Shown: piece by piece, positions 45,691 to 57,762 of the stretch
Numbering within the stretch: position 1 is the stretch's first letter
Layout of the letters: each line of letters begins with the position of its first letter
Source of the DNA: Rosettibacter firmus
GTDB taxonomy: Bacteria; Bacteroidota; Ignavibacteria; Ignavibacteriales; Melioribacteraceae
DNA: 64,000 nt
Direction: 5' to 3'
Assembly: GCF_036860695.1 (NCBI RefSeq)
Contig: NZ_JAYKGJ010000001.1
Location: forward strand, 1-64,000
Notes under the pieces: model-generated
Told to the model about the DNA's origin: nothing
The model's input: only the letters and a program-made list of their open reading frames with translations
Database searches by the model: none
Made by a program: the position numbers and the translations under genes

Positions 45691-47142
45691 TTGGAAAACA
45701 TTCGAGTTAGATTTGCACCAAGTCCAACTGGCTACTTACATGTAGGTGGACTTAGAACAGCACTTTATAATTATTTATTTGCAAGAAAAAATAATGGAAA
45801 ATTTATTTTAAGAATAGAAGATACAGATAGAAGTCGTTATGTAGAAGGAGCAGTAGAAAATTTGATAGCTTCTTTAAAATGGTGTGGACTCGATTATGAT
45901 GAAGGACCAGATATTGGTGGAGATTATGGACCATACATGCAATCTCAAAGATTAGATATTTATAAACAACATGCTGAAGAACTTATAAAAAAAGGTCATG
46001 CTTATTATTGCTTTTGTTCACCAGAAAGATTAGCAGCATTAAGAGAAGAACAATCAAGACTAAAAGTTCCACAAATAAAATACGATAAACATTGCTTAAA
46101 ACTTTCACCACAAGAAGTTCAAAATAAAATTGAAAATGGTGAACCATATGTAATTCGATTAAATGTTCCAGCAAATCAAACCGTAAGATTTTATGATATA
46201 ATTAGAGGAGATGTTGAATTTGACACAAACATTATTGATGATCAGATACTTATTAAAAGTGATGGATATCCCACTTATCATCTTGCAAATGTTGTTGACG
46301 ATCATCTTATGAAAATTTCTCATGTAATTCGAGGTGAAGAATGGTTATCATCAACTCCAAAACATGTTTTGCTATATGATTATTTTGGATGGGAAAAACC
46401 ACAATTTGCTCATCTTCCCCTTTTGCTTAATCCAGATAGATCAAAATTAAGCAAACGTCAGGGAGATGTTGCAGTTGAAGAATACAGAGCTAAAGGTTAT
46501 CTAAAAGAAGCTTTAATAAACTTTGTTGCTCTTCTTGGCTGGAATGCTGGCGACGATAGAGAATTTTATTATTTGAATGAATTAATAGAAAAGTTCTCAC
46601 TCGAAGGTGTAAATAAATCGGGAGCAGTTTTTGACTTAAATAAATTAATCTGGTTAAATGGAGAGCATATTAGAAAGAAAACTGTTGATGAATTATTACC
46701 ATTATTAAAAGATGAACTGAAAAAATCAAAGTATGCATCAAATAACTTTTCGGATGAGTACTTAAAACTTGTTATATCTGCAATGCAAGAACGAATTGAT
46801 TTTGTTCATGAAATAATTACAAAAAGTTATTATTTCTTCGAAAGACCAACCAGTTACGAAGAAAAAGCAATCCAGAAGAACTGGAAGCCAGAAACAACAG
46901 AACATCTTAAATTACTAATTGAAACATTTGAAAAGCTTAATAATCCCACAAAAGAAGATTATGAAAATGCATTAAATTCTGTTGCTGAAAAATTGCAGAT
47001 TAACAAAGGTAAGTTAATACATCCATTAAGACTTGCTCTATCTGGAACAAGTGCTGGACCAGGTATATTCGATTTGCTTTATATTCTTGGAAAAGAAGAA
47101 GTAATCATTAGAATTAAAAATGCAATTCAAAGTCTGGCTTAA
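45691..47142 (+). CDS. gltX: Glutamyl-tRNA synthetase
   Basis: 483-residue class I synthetase. The HIGH-type motif is PSPTGYLHVGG near the N-terminus and the KMSKS-type motif is SKLSKRQG (around residue 252). The zinc-binding cysteines typical of some GluRS appear partly as CFCSPE. The start is TTG at 45691, fixed by AAGGAG at 45680-45685; it yields MENIRVRFAPSPTG, the normal beginning. It is convergent with glnS. Both GluRS and GlnRS are present, so the GatCAB route is not needed for Gln-tRNA. Confidence 0.96.
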   Translation: MENIRVRFAPSPTGYLHVGGLRTALYNYLFARKNNGKFILRIEDTDRSRYVEGAVENLIASLKWCGLDYDEGPDIGGDYGPYMQSQRLDIYKQHAEELIKKGHAYYCFCSPERLAALREEQSRLKVPQIKYDKHCLKLSPQEVQNKIENGEPYVIRLNVPANQTVRFYDIIRGDVEFDTNIIDDQILIKSDGYPTYHLANVVDDHLMKISHVIRGEEWLSSTPKHVLLYDYFGWEKPQFAHLPLLLNPDRSKLSKRQGDVAVEEYRAKGYLKEALINFVALLGWNAGDDREFYYLNELIEKFSLEGVNKSGAVFDLNKLIWLNGEHIRKKTVDELLPLLKDELKKSKYASNNFSDEYLKLVISAMQERIDFVHEIITKSYYFFERPTSYEEKAIQKNWKPETTEHLKLLIETFEKLNNPTKEDYENALNSVAEKLQINKGKLIHPLRLALSGTSAGPGIFDLLYILGKEEVIIRIKNAIQSLA

Positions 47143-47242
47143 ATTTAAATTAATAATAAAATATTTTACACATTAAAGAATTCATAAAGTGCAAAATAGT
47201 TACTGATTGTCATTCTTGAGATAAAATTTTCAAATTATATAG

Positions 47243-48943
47243 TTAACTTGAAGACTTTGCAGCAATTTTTGCCCATGTATCCTTCAACGTTACTGTTCTA
47301 TTAAATACTAATTTTCCATCTTTAGAATATTTTGGATCGACACAAAAATAGCCTAATCTCTCGAATTGAAATTTATCCAATGGTTTTGCATTCTGTAAAA
47401 ATGGTTCAAGCTTTGCATTTGGAATTATTTCAAGAGAATTTGGATTAATATAATCCAGCCAATTATCCAGTTCACCAGGATTTTCAACATTAAATAAACG
47501 ATCGTAAAGACGAACTTCGGCATCGAAGCAATGTTTTGCAGAAACCCAGTGAATTACACCTTTCACCTTTTTGTTACTTGTTCCTGTTCCACTTTTTGTT
47601 TCAGGATCATAAGTGCATCGTAATTCCACAATTTCACCTTTTTCATTTTTAATTACTTCTTCACACTTAATTATATATGCATATCTTAATCTAACTTCAC
47701 CACCAGGCATTAAACGATGATAACCTTTAGGTGGATTTTCCATAAAGTCAGTTGATTCAATATATATTTCGTTTGAGAAAGGAATTTTTCTTGTACCAGC
47801 ATCAGGATTTTCTGGATTATTTATAGCATCTAAAAGTTCTTCTCCATTATAATTTGTAATAACTACCTTAAGAGGATTTAAAACTGCCATAGCTCTTTGT
47901 GCTGTTTTATTTAAATCTTCTCTTATAGCATATTCAAGCAAACTTACATCGGTTAATGCATCTCTCTTGGCAACTCCAATCATTTCAGTAAATTTCCAGA
48001 TTGCTTCAGGAGTATATCCTCTTCTTCGAAGTCCAGATATAGTTGGCATTCTTGGATCATCCCAGCCATCTACTATCCCTTTTTGAACGAGTTCGAGTAA
48101 TTTTCTTTTACTCATTACAGTATAACTTAGGTTTAATCGAGCAAATTCAATTTGCTGAGGATGATAAATTCCAAGTTCGTCTAAAAACCAATCATAAAGT
48201 GGTCTATGATTTTCGAACTCGAGTGTGCAAATAGAATGAGTTATTCCTTCAATTGAATCTTCGAGACCATGAGCCCAATCATAAGTTGGATAAATACACC
48301 ATTTATCACCCTGTCGATGATGTCTCTGGTGAATAATTCGATACATTACTGGATCTCTCATATTCAGGTTTGGAGATGACATATCAATTTTGGCTCTTAA
48401 TGTTTTAGAACCATCCGGAAATTCTCCCTTTCTCATTCTTTCAAATAAATCTAAATTTTCTTCTATACTTCGATTACGATATGGGCTTTCAATGCCTGGT
48501 TCAGTTAATGTTCCTCTTGTAGCTCTTATTTCTTCTGCACTTAAATCGCAAACATATGCTTTCCCTTTTTTAATTAATTCAATTGCCCATTGATACATTT
48601 GTTCAAAATAATCTGATGCAAAAAATAATCTATCTTCAAAATCTGCCCCAAGCCATTTTACATCTTCAATAATTGAATTAACATATTCAGTATCTTCTTT
48701 TTCTGGATTGGTATCATCAAATCTAAGATTAAACTTACCACCATAATATTTAGCAATTCCATAATTAAGACAAATCGCTTTTGCATGGCCAATATGAAGA
48801 TAACCATTTGGTTCAGGAGGAAATCTTGTATGAACTCTACCACCCCATCTATTATTTTTTATGTCTTCATCAATGATTTCATAAATGAAATTTTTGGGCT
48901 TTTTATCTACAGGCTTGTCGTTAATATTATTTTTATTATCCAT
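47243..48943 (-). CDS. glnS: Glutaminyl-tRNA synthetase
   Basis: 566 residues from the preferred start. The HIGH-type motif [15 protein letters not shown] and the KMSKS-type VMSKRKL mark a class I GlnRS, with the C-terminal anticodon-binding beta barrels intact. An in-frame ATG at 48985 would add 14 residues unlike the family. The ATG at 48943 (MDNKNN), with AAGG 5 nt upstream, is chosen. It is convergent with gltX and divergent from the chemoreceptor gene. Confidence 0.95.
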   Translation of the reverse strand: MDNKNNINDKPVDKKPKNFIYEIIDEDIKNNRWGGRVHTRFPPEPNGYLHIGHAKAICLNYGIAKYYGGKFNLRFDDTNPEKEDTEYVNSIIEDVKWLGADFEDRLFFASDYFEQMYQWAIELIKKGKAYVCDLSAEEIRATRGTLTEPGIESPYRNRSIEENLDLFERMRKGEFPDGSKTLRAKIDMSSPNLNMRDPVMYRIIHQRHHRQGDKWCIYPTYDWAHGLEDSIEGITHSICTLEFENHRPLYDWFLDELGIYHPQQIEFARLNLSYTVMSKRKLLELVQKGIVDGWDDPRMPTISGLRRRGYTPEAIWKFTEMIGVAKRDALTDVSLLEYAIREDLNKTAQRAMAVLNPLKVVITNYNGEELLDAINNPENPDAGTRKIPFSNEIYIESTDFMENPPKGYHRLMPGGEVRLRYAYIIKCEEVIKNEKGEIVELRCTYDPETKSGTGTSNKKVKGVIHWVSAKHCFDAEVRLYDRLFNVENPGELDNWLDYINPNSLEIIPNAKLEPFLQNAKPLDKFQFERLGYFCVDPKYSKDGKLVFNRTVTLKDTWAKIAAKSSS

Positions 48944-49202
48944 ATTTACCTTAAAATTATATTCAATACTTACAAAATTAAACAAATATTAAAAGGTGCT
49001 CAAATTATCTACGATAAAATAAGAAATTAAGTTTCATTCTCCCTAAAAATTACATTCATGTTTTTTTAAATTGAATGTGGCTGCTTTATAATTCATTCTT
49101 GATAATAACTTACCTCAAAATGATTAAACTAAATAATTTTTAATACGATAATTAATATGTAGAAATCTAAAAAATCTTATTAAATTATGACGAGCTACTT
49201 AA

Positions 49203-51710
49203 ATGAAAAATAAAATACTTAAAAAATTAGTATTCATTTCCCCAATATTAATATTACTGTCTATTTCTATTACATTTGTTACCTATTTCATATTAAAGAA
49301 CAATAATTATGCCTCAGGAAATAATATTTTTAATAATTCAATCTTTGGCTGGAGTATAATTATTAGTTTAATAATATCCTTAATTTTTTCATTACAATAT
49401 TATATAGGAATTGAAAGACCACTAAATAAAGTTAAATCTTTCATAAAAAAAATAGCAGAAAATGATGCAGCATATTTATCCACTGCTCTTACTGAATTAT
49501 CCCATGGAAATTTAACAGCCGAAATTCATGTGAATTCAAATTCATCACTTAAGACTTTTGCAATTGGTGAAGTAAAAGAAATAATAGATGATCTAAATTC
49601 AATAGCTTCTAATCTTTATGAAGCCAGCAAGGAATTTAATACGGCAACAGATGTACCCTGCAAAAGGCTTTTCTATGTTGGTGCAGATTCCTATCTGGAA
49701 GGAAAAAAATGCGGCGAAGCAATGGCAGAAGCATTGAAAGGAAAAGGAAAAGTAGCAATCATAATTGAAAGATTGGGAGTTATTGGACAGGAATTGAGAA
49801 GAAAAGGTTTTCAAAATTATTTAAAAGAAAATGCTCCACAAATTTCAGTAGTAGATATTGTAGAAGGTTACAATAATCCAGAATTATATTTAGAAAAAAC
49901 TAAATGGTTGTTAAATAAGTATCCAGATTTATCAGGTATTTATATTACACACGATGGTGGTGGTTTTTCAAAAACAATAAAAGAACTGAAATTGAAGGAT
50001 AAATTAAAAATTGTTTGTCACGATATGAGTAATAGAACAATGCAGCTAATTTCAAGCGGAGAAATTTATGCTACTTTATCACAGGATGAATTTGCACAGG
50101 GTTATAATCCAGTTATTCATTTATTTAATCATATAGTAGCTAACTGGGAGCCACCTAATCCTCGATTGTTAACAGAACTTCAACTAATTACAAAAGAAAA
50201 TTTCCATAAATACTGGCATCCTGATAAAGGAACTATTGAAAATGAAGAGAAAATTTTAAAAAGACCAAAACCAGAAAAGAAATCAAATAGATTAATTAAG
50301 ATTGCAGTTCTTGGAAGAGAAGGTTCAGATTTCTGGGTTTCCTTTAAAAAAGGCGTAGAAACTGCATCAAACATTTTAAGAAGATACAATGCTCAAGTAG
50401 ATTGGATTATACCACCAGGTTCTCATACAAAAGATAAATTTAATGTTAGTGCAGAAATTTATGGTACAGCAATAGAAGATTGCATTAATCAAAAATACGA
50501 TGCTATATGTACCGGGATTTATGATAAAAATTTAGTCTCATACATAAATAAAGCTGTTGAAACAGGTATTCCTGTTGCAACTTTCAATAGTGAACCAATA
50601 AGTCTTCGCGGATTATTAAAAACTCTATCAGAAAGAACTATTAAGTTAACCGAATTTAGCAATAACCTTTCAAAAGTTGCAAAAAATACAATTGACATTA
50701 CAAATAATAATGTTGAATCTATTCAAAACATGGTTAATAGTTTAAATGAAGAAGCAACATCTGTGAATACTGCCAATTCTAACATAGAACAAATTTCAGT
50801 AACAATTAATAATATTGCTCAGGATTCACATGAACAAAAGTTAGCTTCAGAACATGTATCAGTATCAGTAAATGAAATAGCAAAAGCAATTGATTTAGCT
50901 AATTCAATTGTTTCTTCAATTGTAAAATCATCTGAAGAATCGATTAATGTTGCAAAACAAGGTGAAAATTCTGTAATGAAAACTGTTGAACAGATGAAAG
51001 TAATCGAAAAGACTATTCAGGATTTTGCAACAACTATAGAAGAGATGTTAAAACAATCAAGACAAATAGAAGAAATAATTCAAACCATAGAATCAATAGC
51101 AGATCAAACTAACCTGCTGGCATTAAATGCAGCGATAGAAGCAGCACGTGCAGGAGAACACGGTCGTGGTTTTGCAGTAGTTGCCGACGAAGTTAGAATT
51201 TTAGCAGAAAAATCTGCTGATGCTACTAAACAAACTTCAAACATTATTTCTAAAGTACAACAAAATATTTCCAATGCTAGTAATTCAATAAAAACTATTG
51301 TTAATAATGTTGATTATGGAACAAGTTTAGCAAACGAATCTGGAATATCAATTAAAAAACTTCTTGATTCTTACTTTAATATGAATAAACAAATAGAAAG
51401 TATGGTAAAAGCAAATAATACAATTTCTGAAATAATGAAGAGTTTGCTCGAATCGTCAGATAAAATTTCATCAGTCATTCAACAAAATATGAGTGCTACA
51501 GAAGAGTGCAGTCACAGTGTAAAACACACAGTTGAGATGATAAACAATATTTCAGCTATAAGTCAATTAAATGCAAATATGATAAATGAAATTGCCAATA
51601 AAACAATTAATGCTAAAACTGAAGCTGAAGAATTAGGTAAAGTAGCTTCTAATTTATTAGAAATGGCACACGAGTTACAAGCTGCAACCGCACAGTTCAA
51701 AATAGATTGA
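49203..51710 (+). CDS. Chemoreceptor with a cytoplasmic, permuted periplasmic-binding-protein domain
   Basis: 835 residues. Two transmembrane helices (about 9-31 and 49-68) flank a short outside loop of ~17 residues. A HAMP-like region follows (70-125). Residues 152-335 match the C-lobe and closing segment of RbsB-type sugar-binding proteins ([19 protein letters not shown] to [12 protein letters not shown]). Residues 364-465 match the N-lobe ([20 protein letters not shown] to [10 protein letters not shown]). The order is thus reversed, as in a circular permutation at the first hinge strand. The MCP signalling helices (480-835) have an intact tip at about 629-672 ([29 protein letters not shown]). 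The binding domain is on the cytoplasmic side, so it should sense an internal sugar or metabolite. No cheA or cheW nearby. Confidence 0.85.
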   Translation: MKNKILKKLVFISPILILLSISITFVTYFILKNNNYASGNNIFNNSIFGWSIIISLIISLIFSLQYYIGIERPLNKVKSFIKKIAENDAAYLSTALTELSHGNLTAEIHVNSNSSLKTFAIGEVKEIIDDLNSIASNLYEASKEFNTATDVPCKRLFYVGADSYLEGKKCGEAMAEALKGKGKVAIIIERLGVIGQELRRKGFQNYLKENAPQISVVDIVEGYNNPELYLEKTKWLLNKYPDLSGIYITHDGGGFSKTIKELKLKDKLKIVCHDMSNRTMQLISSGEIYATLSQDEFAQGYNPVIHLFNHIVANWEPPNPRLLTELQLITKENFHKYWHPDKGTIENEEKILKRPKPEKKSNRLIKIAVLGREGSDFWVSFKKGVETASNILRRYNAQVDWIIPPGSHTKDKFNVSAEIYGTAIEDCINQKYDAICTGIYDKNLVSYINKAVETGIPVATFNSEPISLRGLLKTLSERTIKLTEFSNNLSKVAKNTIDITNNNVESIQNMVNSLNEEATSVNTANSNIEQISVTINNIAQDSHEQKLASEHVSVSVNEIAKAIDLANSIVSSIVKSSEESINVAKQGENSVMKTVEQMKVIEKTIQDFATTIEEMLKQSRQIEEIIQTIESIADQTNLLALNAAIEAARAGEHGRGFAVVADEVRILAEKSADATKQTSNIISKVQQNISNASNSIKTIVNNVDYGTSLANESGISIKKLLDSYFNMNKQIESMVKANNTISEIMKSLLESSDKISSVIQQNMSATEECSHSVKHTVEMINNISAISQLNANMINEIANKTINAKTEAEELGKVASNLLEMAHELQAATAQFKID

Positions 51711-51715
51711 TGAAA

Positions 51716-53547
<1,832 letters not shown>

Positions 53548-53569
53548 TTATTTATCATAAATTAATATA

Positions 53570-53601
53570 CAAAGTTATCAAAGATGTTAATGATTTCCAA
53601 T
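53570..53601 (-). promoter_or_regulatory. Bacteroidota-type promoter of atpDC
   Basis: On the minus strand, ATTG (53601-53598), a 20-nt spacer and TAACTTTG (53577-53570) match TTTG-N19-21-TAnnTTTG with one mismatch. The transcript would start about 25 nt before the atpD ATG. Confidence 0.5.
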
Positions 53602-53727
53602 ATAGTAAATAACATTTATGTTATAATTATTATTGAATTTAATAAAACCCATATCAAATCATTTAATAAAAAGTCAAGTGCGTATAGAGATAATCCTTCA
53701 GAAATAAACATAAAAAAATTCATAAGT

Positions 53728-54282
53728 TTAAGAGTTTACATGAAGTTTCTCTGCTAATTCACAACCTTTCATTAGAGCTTCTTTGTTTAGTGGTAATAGA
53801 TGATGATATCTTTCTGGTAAAACTTTTTTAAGTGCTTCAAATGCAGTTTCAATTGATATGACTGGCTTCTTTTTAAGATAAGCTCCAAGAATAATCATAT
53901 TCATAACTCGAGTATTTTTAAGTTTGGCTGCTTCGTTAGCTGCTTCAATAGGTAATATTTCTACATCTACTCGAGTTGGTGGATTTAATATTGTACTGGA
54001 TTCATAAATAATTAAACCATTAGGTTTAACTGCGGATTGAAATTTATCGAGTGAAGGTTGGTTAAGTGCAATTAATGTATCACATTTACTTATAATTGGT
54101 GAACTAATTTTTGAATCGCTAATTATTGTTATACAATTTGCAGTTCCTCCGCGCATTTCTGGACCATATGAAGGCATCCAGCTTACTTCTTTACCTTCGA
54201 TTACACCACCATAACATAATATCTGACCAAGCGATAAAACTCCCTGTCCACCAAATCCAGCAATAATAATTTCTTCAGTCAT
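53728..54282 (-). CDS. 2-oxoacid:ferredoxin oxidoreductase, gamma subunit
   Basis: 184 residues. The family start IIAGFGGQGVLSLG and the middle SYGPEMRGGTANC are typical of the gamma (catalytic bridging) subunit of Kor/Vor-type enzymes. It is the last of four genes ferredoxin-alpha-beta-gamma, 9 bp after beta. The enzyme oxidises 2-oxoglutarate or branched-chain 2-oxoacids to acyl-CoA and reduces ferredoxin. Confidence 0.93.
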   Translation of the reverse strand: MTEEIIIAGFGGQGVLSLGQILCYGGVIEGKEVSWMPSYGPEMRGGTANCITIISDSKISSPIISKCDTLIALNQPSLDKFQSAVKPNGLIIYESSTILNPPTRVDVEILPIEAANEAAKLKNTRVMNMIILGAYLKKKPVISIETAFEALKKVLPERYHHLLPLNKEALMKGCELAEKLHVNS

Positions 54283-54291
54283 AATTTCCTC

Positions 54292-55116
54292 TTATTCTGT
54301 TTTAGAAAGATTAGGGACTTTTAAATCTCCTAATGGATAGAAAGGAAGCATATTTTCTTCAAGCCATTTATTGGATTCTACAGGTGTCATTTTCCAGTTC
54401 GAAGGGCAATTAGAAACAATTTCGATGAAGCACAAACCTTTTTTATGCTCAAGATATTTAAAGCCATTCAGTATAGCTTTTTTAGCACGACGAACATTAT
54501 TTGGAGTATTTACAGCAACTCGTGTACAATAATAGACTCCCGGTAATTGTGCAACTAATTCAGTTATTTTAAGAGGATTTCCCATCACAGATACATCTCT
54601 ACCAAAAGGAGTTGTAGTAGATTTCATGCCAATCAAAGTAGTAGGAGCCATTTGACCACCAGTCATTCCATAAATACCATTGTTAATAAAAATAACTAAA
54701 ATATTTTCGCCTCTATTACAAGTGTGAATTGTTTCACCTGTTCCAATTGCTGCTAAATCACCATCACCTTGATAAGTAAATACATATTTATCTGGGAGCA
54801 TTCTTTTAATTCCAGTTGCAACTGCTGTAGCTCTTCCATGAGCTGCTTCAACCATGTCAATATCAAGATAGTTATAAGCAAAAACAGCACATCCTACTGG
54901 AGCCACACCAATTGTTTTATCCTGAATACCTAATTCGTCAATAACTTCTGCAATTAACTTATGAGCTACACCATGTCCACAACCTGGACAATAGTGCATT
55001 GGAATATCAATTAAAGTTTTAGGTCTCTCATAAACAAGGTATTCTTTCAAACAAATATTTTCTTCTTCTTTATGCTCACTTTGTTTTTCTTCGGCAGTTA
55101 AAATTTGATTACTCAT
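54292..55116 (-). CDS. 2-oxoacid:ferredoxin oxidoreductase, beta (TPP-binding) subunit
   Basis: 274 residues. It carries CPGCGHGVAHKLI, the TPP/Mg motif GDGDLAAIGTGE and the FINNGIYGMTGGQMAPTT block, all typical of Kor/Vor beta subunits. CPGCGHG holds part of the [4Fe-4S] site of this subunit. The N-terminal ~25 residues are charged and extra. It overlaps the alpha gene by 4 bp. Confidence 0.94.
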   Translation of the reverse strand: MSNQILTAEEKQSEHKEEENICLKEYLVYERPKTLIDIPMHYCPGCGHGVAHKLIAEVIDELGIQDKTIGVAPVGCAVFAYNYLDIDMVEAAHGRATAVATGIKRMLPDKYVFTYQGDGDLAAIGTGETIHTCNRGENILVIFINNGIYGMTGGQMAPTTLIGMKSTTTPFGRDVSVMGNPLKITELVAQLPGVYYCTRVAVNTPNNVRRAKKAILNGFKYLEHKKGLCFIEIVSNCPSNWKMTPVESNKWLEENMLPFYPLGDLKVPNLSKTE

Positions 55117-56186
55117 AATTTTTCTCCTACTAAAATATCTTCTAATTTTTGAAGAATTTCTTCTGGTGAAGGGACAATTCCACCCATTCTACCATAAAAT
55201 TCAACTGGAATTTTTCCATTTACTGCAAGACGAACATCTTCCAGCATCTGACCAGCATTCATTTCTACAACTAAGAAATTTTTTACTTTATCAGCTATAT
55301 TATTCAATTGTTGATATGGAAATGGGAATAAAGTTATTGGTCTAAATACTCCCACTTTAATTCCCTTTTGACGTGCTAATTCTGCAGCCTTTGAACAAAT
55401 TCTTGCAACAAGTCCAAATGCAACAAGTACAATTTCTGCATCTTCACAATTTAGAATTTCATATCGAACTTCATTTTTTTCAATTTGTTTATATTTTTCC
55501 TGTAAATGTAAATTAATTTCTTCCATTTTATCTGGTTCAATATGAAGAGACGTAATAATATTATGTTCTCTATCTAAAGGTTTTCCAACTGTTGCCCATG
55601 GTTCAATTTCAGTTTTACGAGGTATAGGTTCGAATAATTCTACTTTTTCCATCATTTGTCCCAATGCACCATCTGTAAGAATCATAACTGGATTTCGATA
55701 TTTAAATGCAAGATCAAAACTTAGAGGGACAAAATCTGCCATTTCCTGAACTGTAGATGGTGCCAGTACAATTAATTTATAATCACCATGTCCACCTCCT
55801 TTAACAGCTTGAAAATAATCTCCCTGTGAAGGTTGAATGGTTCCCAATCCAGGTCCACCTCTAACAACATTAACAATTAAACATGGAAGTTCTGCACATG
55901 CAATATAAGATATTCCTTCCTGCATTAAACTTATTCCTGGAGAAGATGATGAAGTCATAACTTTTTTACCTGTGCATGCAGCACCATAAACCATATTAAT
56001 TGCAGCAACTTCACTTTCTGCTTGTAAAACAACCATACCTGTTCTTGCATAAGCTTCTCTTGCTAAATATTCCAATATTTCTGATTGTGGAGTTATTGGA
56101 TAACCAAAATATCCATCACAACCAGCTCTTATAACTGCTTCGGCAAGAGCTTCATTCCCTTTCATTAAAGTTATTTCTTTTTTCAT
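55113..56186 (-). CDS. vorB: 2-oxoacid:ferredoxin oxidoreductase, alpha subunit (VorB-like)
   Basis: 357 residues. It begins with LMKGNEALAEAVIRAGCDGYFGYPITPQSEI and has AESEVAAINMVYGAACTGKKVMTSSSSPG, the marks of the alpha subunit. The sequence resembles the VorB form (3-methyl-2-oxobutanoate:ferredoxin), though 2-oxoglutarate cannot be excluded. The 3' part holds the domain that covers TPP. It overlaps both neighbours by 4 bp, so the four subunits are translationally coupled. Confidence 0.92.
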   Translation of the reverse strand: MKKEITLMKGNEALAEAVIRAGCDGYFGYPITPQSEILEYLAREAYARTGMVVLQAESEVAAINMVYGAACTGKKVMTSSSSPGISLMQEGISYIACAELPCLIVNVVRGGPGLGTIQPSQGDYFQAVKGGGHGDYKLIVLAPSTVQEMADFVPLSFDLAFKYRNPVMILTDGALGQMMEKVELFEPIPRKTEIEPWATVGKPLDREHNIITSLHIEPDKMEEINLHLQEKYKQIEKNEVRYEILNCEDAEIVLVAFGLVARICSKAAELARQKGIKVGVFRPITLFPFPYQQLNNIADKVKNFLVVEMNAGQMLEDVRLAVNGKIPVEFYGRMGGIVPSPEEILQKLEDILVGEKL

Positions 56187-56476
56187 GACCGCACCATAAC
56201 TGTTATATCACTTGATACATTTGAAATTGTTGCTATTTGTTCTTTCTTTTTATCAGTTTTGCGATAAACTGTAATTATACCTTCTGGACAAACCAGTGCA
56301 CAGTTTACACAACCAGTACAATTATCCTCTACTTTAACTACATAATGATAACCTTTTAAATTAAGTTTTTTTGATAGCCCAAGAGTATTTTGAGGACATG
56401 CAACAACGCATAACTCACAGCCTTTACATTTTTCGATATCAATTATGATATCGCCTTTAACTTTTGCCATAAACAC
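56183..56476 (-). CDS. 2-oxoacid:ferredoxin oxidoreductase, ferredoxin (delta) subunit
   Basis: 97-residue 2[4Fe-4S] ferredoxin-like subunit. Cluster motifs are CKGCELCVVACP and CTGCVNCALVCP. A long segment between them (about 30-50) is typical of Vor/Kor delta subunits. First gene of the four-gene operon; an in-frame MFMAK start allows either of two Met codons. It passes electrons to soluble ferredoxin. Confidence 0.93.
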   Translation of the reverse strand: MFMAKVKGDIIIDIEKCKGCELCVVACPQNTLGLSKKLNLKGYHYVVKVEDNCTGCVNCALVCPEGIITVYRKTDKKKEQIATISNVSSDITVMVRS

Positions 56477-56498
56477 CTCAAAATTATTTAAAATAAAA

Positions 56499-56525
56499 AA
56501 AGGTTATAGTTTGACTATAACCTTT
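56499..56525 (-). terminator. Intrinsic terminator upstream of the Vor operon
   Basis: Stem AAAGGTTATAGT/ACTATAACCTTT (12 bp, perfect), loop of 3 nt, followed leftward by TTTTATTTT. It lies in the 312-bp gap between lipA and the ferredoxin gene and probably ends the lipB-E1-E2-lipA transcript. It lies only 23 bp before the Vor start codon, so an attenuator role is also possible. The rest of the gap (56526-56788) holds nothing I recognise. Confidence 0.85.
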
Positions 56526-56788
56526 CTTCTTCTAATAAAAATTTATTAGTAATATTTCAACAAAAATTAGATTCATTTTAATTTACCATAAAAGAGCTAA
56601 ACAGAATAAAAACTACGTGCCAGAATAAAATGAACTTTAGTTTAATTATTCATAACAAAAATAATAATTATTATTCAAAAACAAAGGGATGAATTTTAAA
56701 CTTAATGTTTAGTAAATAATTATCTGATTTTATTTTTCATAAGTGAGAAATAATTTTTTTTGATTGAGAATCAAATATACTGGTTTGT

Positions 56789-57688
56789 TTATAACGAAGC
56801 ATGTTTATCTGCATGATATGAACTTCTTACAAGAGGTGAAGATTCTATAGCTTTAAATCCTAATTTTAAACCATATTCCTTATAAAATTGAAATTCTTCT
56901 AATGTAACATAACGATGTACAGGCAGGTGATTTTTAGTAGGTTGTAAATATTGTCCAATCGTAACTATATCACATCCATGATTATACAAATCATGTAAAA
57001 GTTCTATTACTTCTTCTTTTGTTTCTCCAATTCCAACCATAATTCCACTTTTAGTTTTAAGTCCTTTTTCTTTAAACCATTTAATTACGTTCAAACTTCT
57101 TTCGTATTTTGCTTGAGGTCTTACTACATGATATAATCTTTTTACAGTTTCAAGATTATGATTAAGAATGTCAGGTTTGTTTTGCATAATTATGTTAAAT
57201 GCATGCTCTTCACCTTTAAAATCAGGAATTAATAATTCAATTGTTGTCTCAGGCATTTTTTGGCGAATTAATCTAACTGTTTCAGAAAAAATTGAAGCTC
57301 CACCATCATATAATTCATCTCGATTAACTGAAGTAATAACAACATGATTTAATTTTAATACTTCAACAGATTCTGCTACTCTTCGAGGTTCATCTAAATC
57401 CACTTTATTTGGAATTCCTAATTTAACATTGCAAAATCCACAACTTCTTGTACATGTATCACCTAATATCATAAAAGTTGCTGTTCTTCTATTCCAGCAT
57501 TCAGCTATATTTGGACATTTTGCTTCTTCACAAACTGTATTCAATTTTGATTTACGCATCAATTCATAAACATCTTTATAATTTTTCCCGCTCGGTAAAC
57601 GAACTTTCAACCACTCAGGTCTTTTTCCCAACTGAATATTTTTTTCTACTTCTTTTTTGAAAGCTAATTGATGTTGATTAATCTTCAT
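56789..57688 (-). CDS. lipA: Lipoyl synthase
   Basis: 299-residue radical-SAM enzyme that adds two sulphurs to octanoyl groups on E2 or GcvH. The auxiliary cluster uses Cys53, Cys58 and Cys64 (CEEAKCPNIAEC), the SAM cluster Cys79, Cys83 and Cys86 (CTRSCGFC), and the final serine ligand is in VRSSYHAD near the C-terminus. It lies 74 bp after the E2 gene, whose product it modifies. With lipB at 61 kb the full de novo lipoylation route is here. Confidence 0.97.
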   Translation of the reverse strand: MKINQHQLAFKKEVEKNIQLGKRPEWLKVRLPSGKNYKDVYELMRKSKLNTVCEEAKCPNIAECWNRRTATFMILGDTCTRSCGFCNVKLGIPNKVDLDEPRRVAESVEVLKLNHVVITSVNRDELYDGGASIFSETVRLIRQKMPETTIELLIPDFKGEEHAFNIIMQNKPDILNHNLETVKRLYHVVRPQAKYERSLNVIKWFKEKGLKTKSGIMVGIGETKEEVIELLHDLYNHGCDIVTIGQYLQPTKNHLPVHRYVTLEEFQFYKEYGLKLGFKAIESSPLVRSSYHADKHASL

Positions 57689-57762
57689 AATTGTTTATCT
57701 TGATTTATAAATAAAATATTGAAATCGCTTATAATACTTTTACAAAAATAAATTAATTTATT

